Source: Onthophagus taurus
Lineage: Eukaryota; Arthropoda; Insecta; Coleoptera; Scarabaeidae
Reading direction: 5' to 3'
Length of the DNA: 64,000 bases
Assembly (NCBI RefSeq): GCF_036711975.1
Contig: NW_027248940.1
Span: forward strand, 5,332,001-5,396,000
In this document: positions 63,362-64,000 of the stretch, in pieces
How positions within the stretch are numbered: the first letter of the stretch is position 1
Layout: each line of letters starts with the position of its first letter
The notes under the pieces: generated by a model
What the model was told of the DNA's origin: nothing
Seen by the model: only the letters and a program-made list of their open reading frames with translations
Databases searched by the model: none
Program-made: the position numbers and the translations under genes

Positions 63362-64000
63362 GATCCTGTTACAATTACAAATATCTAATATTATTGTCTT
63401 AATTATGCTTTAAATTACTTAAGGTTATGTTATTGAATTCATTGAATTCTTAATTAACAAAATACCATAAAATACAATAAGCCTGCGTCAAATTTCGTTA
63501 GTTGATATTAATGATGACTATTGATTATTTATGTTATTCTTGTTATCTCCTCGTTGTTGTCGTAGTTTTTGGTAATGGATGCATTTAATATTTCGCATTC
63601 GGTTGGTATCACTAAATTCGTATTTCTAGTTGTTTTTATGTTTTAAATTTAAAATTCAAATTTCAAATTTAAAAGGTTTCCTTTTTAAAAAACTTTAAAA
63701 TTATTTCTTAAGATCTATTTGTCATTTATTTAATTTTTATTCTATCATTAGAGGTATGTTGGGAAAGGATGTAGGTTGTGTGATAGGATTTATGTGGGTT
63801 AGGATCGGAGTGTAGCCAAGGGAAGACAAAGTTGCAGAACCAAGGTACTACTTTATTGTTGGCTTGGTCAAATTTACATTTTCTATTTTTTTTAAATTAT
63901 TTGTATACTCGATAAATTTAATATTGCTATTCAAAATTTTCTTATAATTTTTAATTACTTTATTTTTAATTTTAATTTCACAATTATTAATATTTTTAAT
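63362..64000. other. AT-rich non-coding sequence
   Basis: No gene, repeat end or hairpin that I can support. There are long A/T runs and one poly-AAATTT-type run near 63645-63675. Confidence 0.5.

Noticed and set aside
1..64000. CRISPR arrays, operons, bacterial promoters or rRNA/tRNA genes
   Set aside because: No regularly spaced short repeats with unique spacers, and no tRNA cloverleaf or rRNA core seen; introns and transposon content are those of an animal nuclear genome.

Overview
This window looks like AT-rich insect genomic DNA dominated by transposons. The only host-type genes I can support are two paralogous odorant receptor genes of the insect 7tm_6 type (40518-41848 and 61367-62700). 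Each has five exons with matching splice phases, and they sit about 20 kb apart. A P-type element, BEL/Pao and Gypsy elements, Penelope-like elements, mariner, hAT, PIF/Harbinger and several non-LTR lineages also point to an arthropod. I suspect a beetle, but the sequence does not prove it.

Layout, left to right. At 450-6390 a minus-strand non-LTR element (LINE-A) is split by a 296-bp TA-type MITE (650-945) and by a complete 2.8-kb DNA transposon (2262-5088). That transposon has 14-bp inverted termini, a 4-bp ATAT duplication and a transposase of an unfamiliar type, DUF7869-like. At 6502-12713 a mariner element is interrupted by a 1.8-kb LTR-like insertion (7021-8823) and by two Penelope-like copies in inverted orientation (9978-12631). 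A long foldback element lies at 12716-13610. The interval 13985-30745 is a nested stack: Ginger/KRBA2-type integrase remnant, then a hAT element (15221-30616), then a Gypsy element with nearly identical LTRs (17283-30149). The Gypsy element contains both a LINE that hosts an apparently intact PIF/Harbinger transposon (19920-22759) and a second LINE with the internal inversion expected from twin priming (26618-29135). Several of these insertions show a target-site duplication, and the interrupted reading frame resumes across them.

From 31366 to 37197 a LINE is interrupted by a Penelope-like complex (33083-36788). This complex holds an inverted copy of the host LINE sequence that flanks it. A broken P-type transposase with an N-terminal THAP domain (37925-39890) precedes the first odorant receptor. 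A young BEL/Pao element (42556-48234, LTRs differing at one of 220 positions) and a nearly full LINE (48240-51935) follow. Next come a chimeric zone of LINE, LOA-like LINE and MITE pieces (53029-57763), a short tandem array (57778-58180), a decayed Gypsy pol/gag (58147-60748), the second odorant receptor and a LINE tail.

How the parts relate. The Harbinger element encodes both proteins such elements normally need, a DDE transposase and a MADF/BESS DNA-binding partner. Their exons are interleaved on opposite strands, so each gene's only coding intron contains an exon of the other. Penelope-type tails carry hammerhead-ribozyme-like motifs at several places. Short palindromes repeatedly break transposase frames, and in each of three cases one arm is an inverted copy of the adjoining coding sequence. 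The strongest candidates for something undescribed are the DUF7869-like transposon with defined ends, the interlocked Harbinger genes, and the Penelope complex that carries an inverted copy of its own flank.
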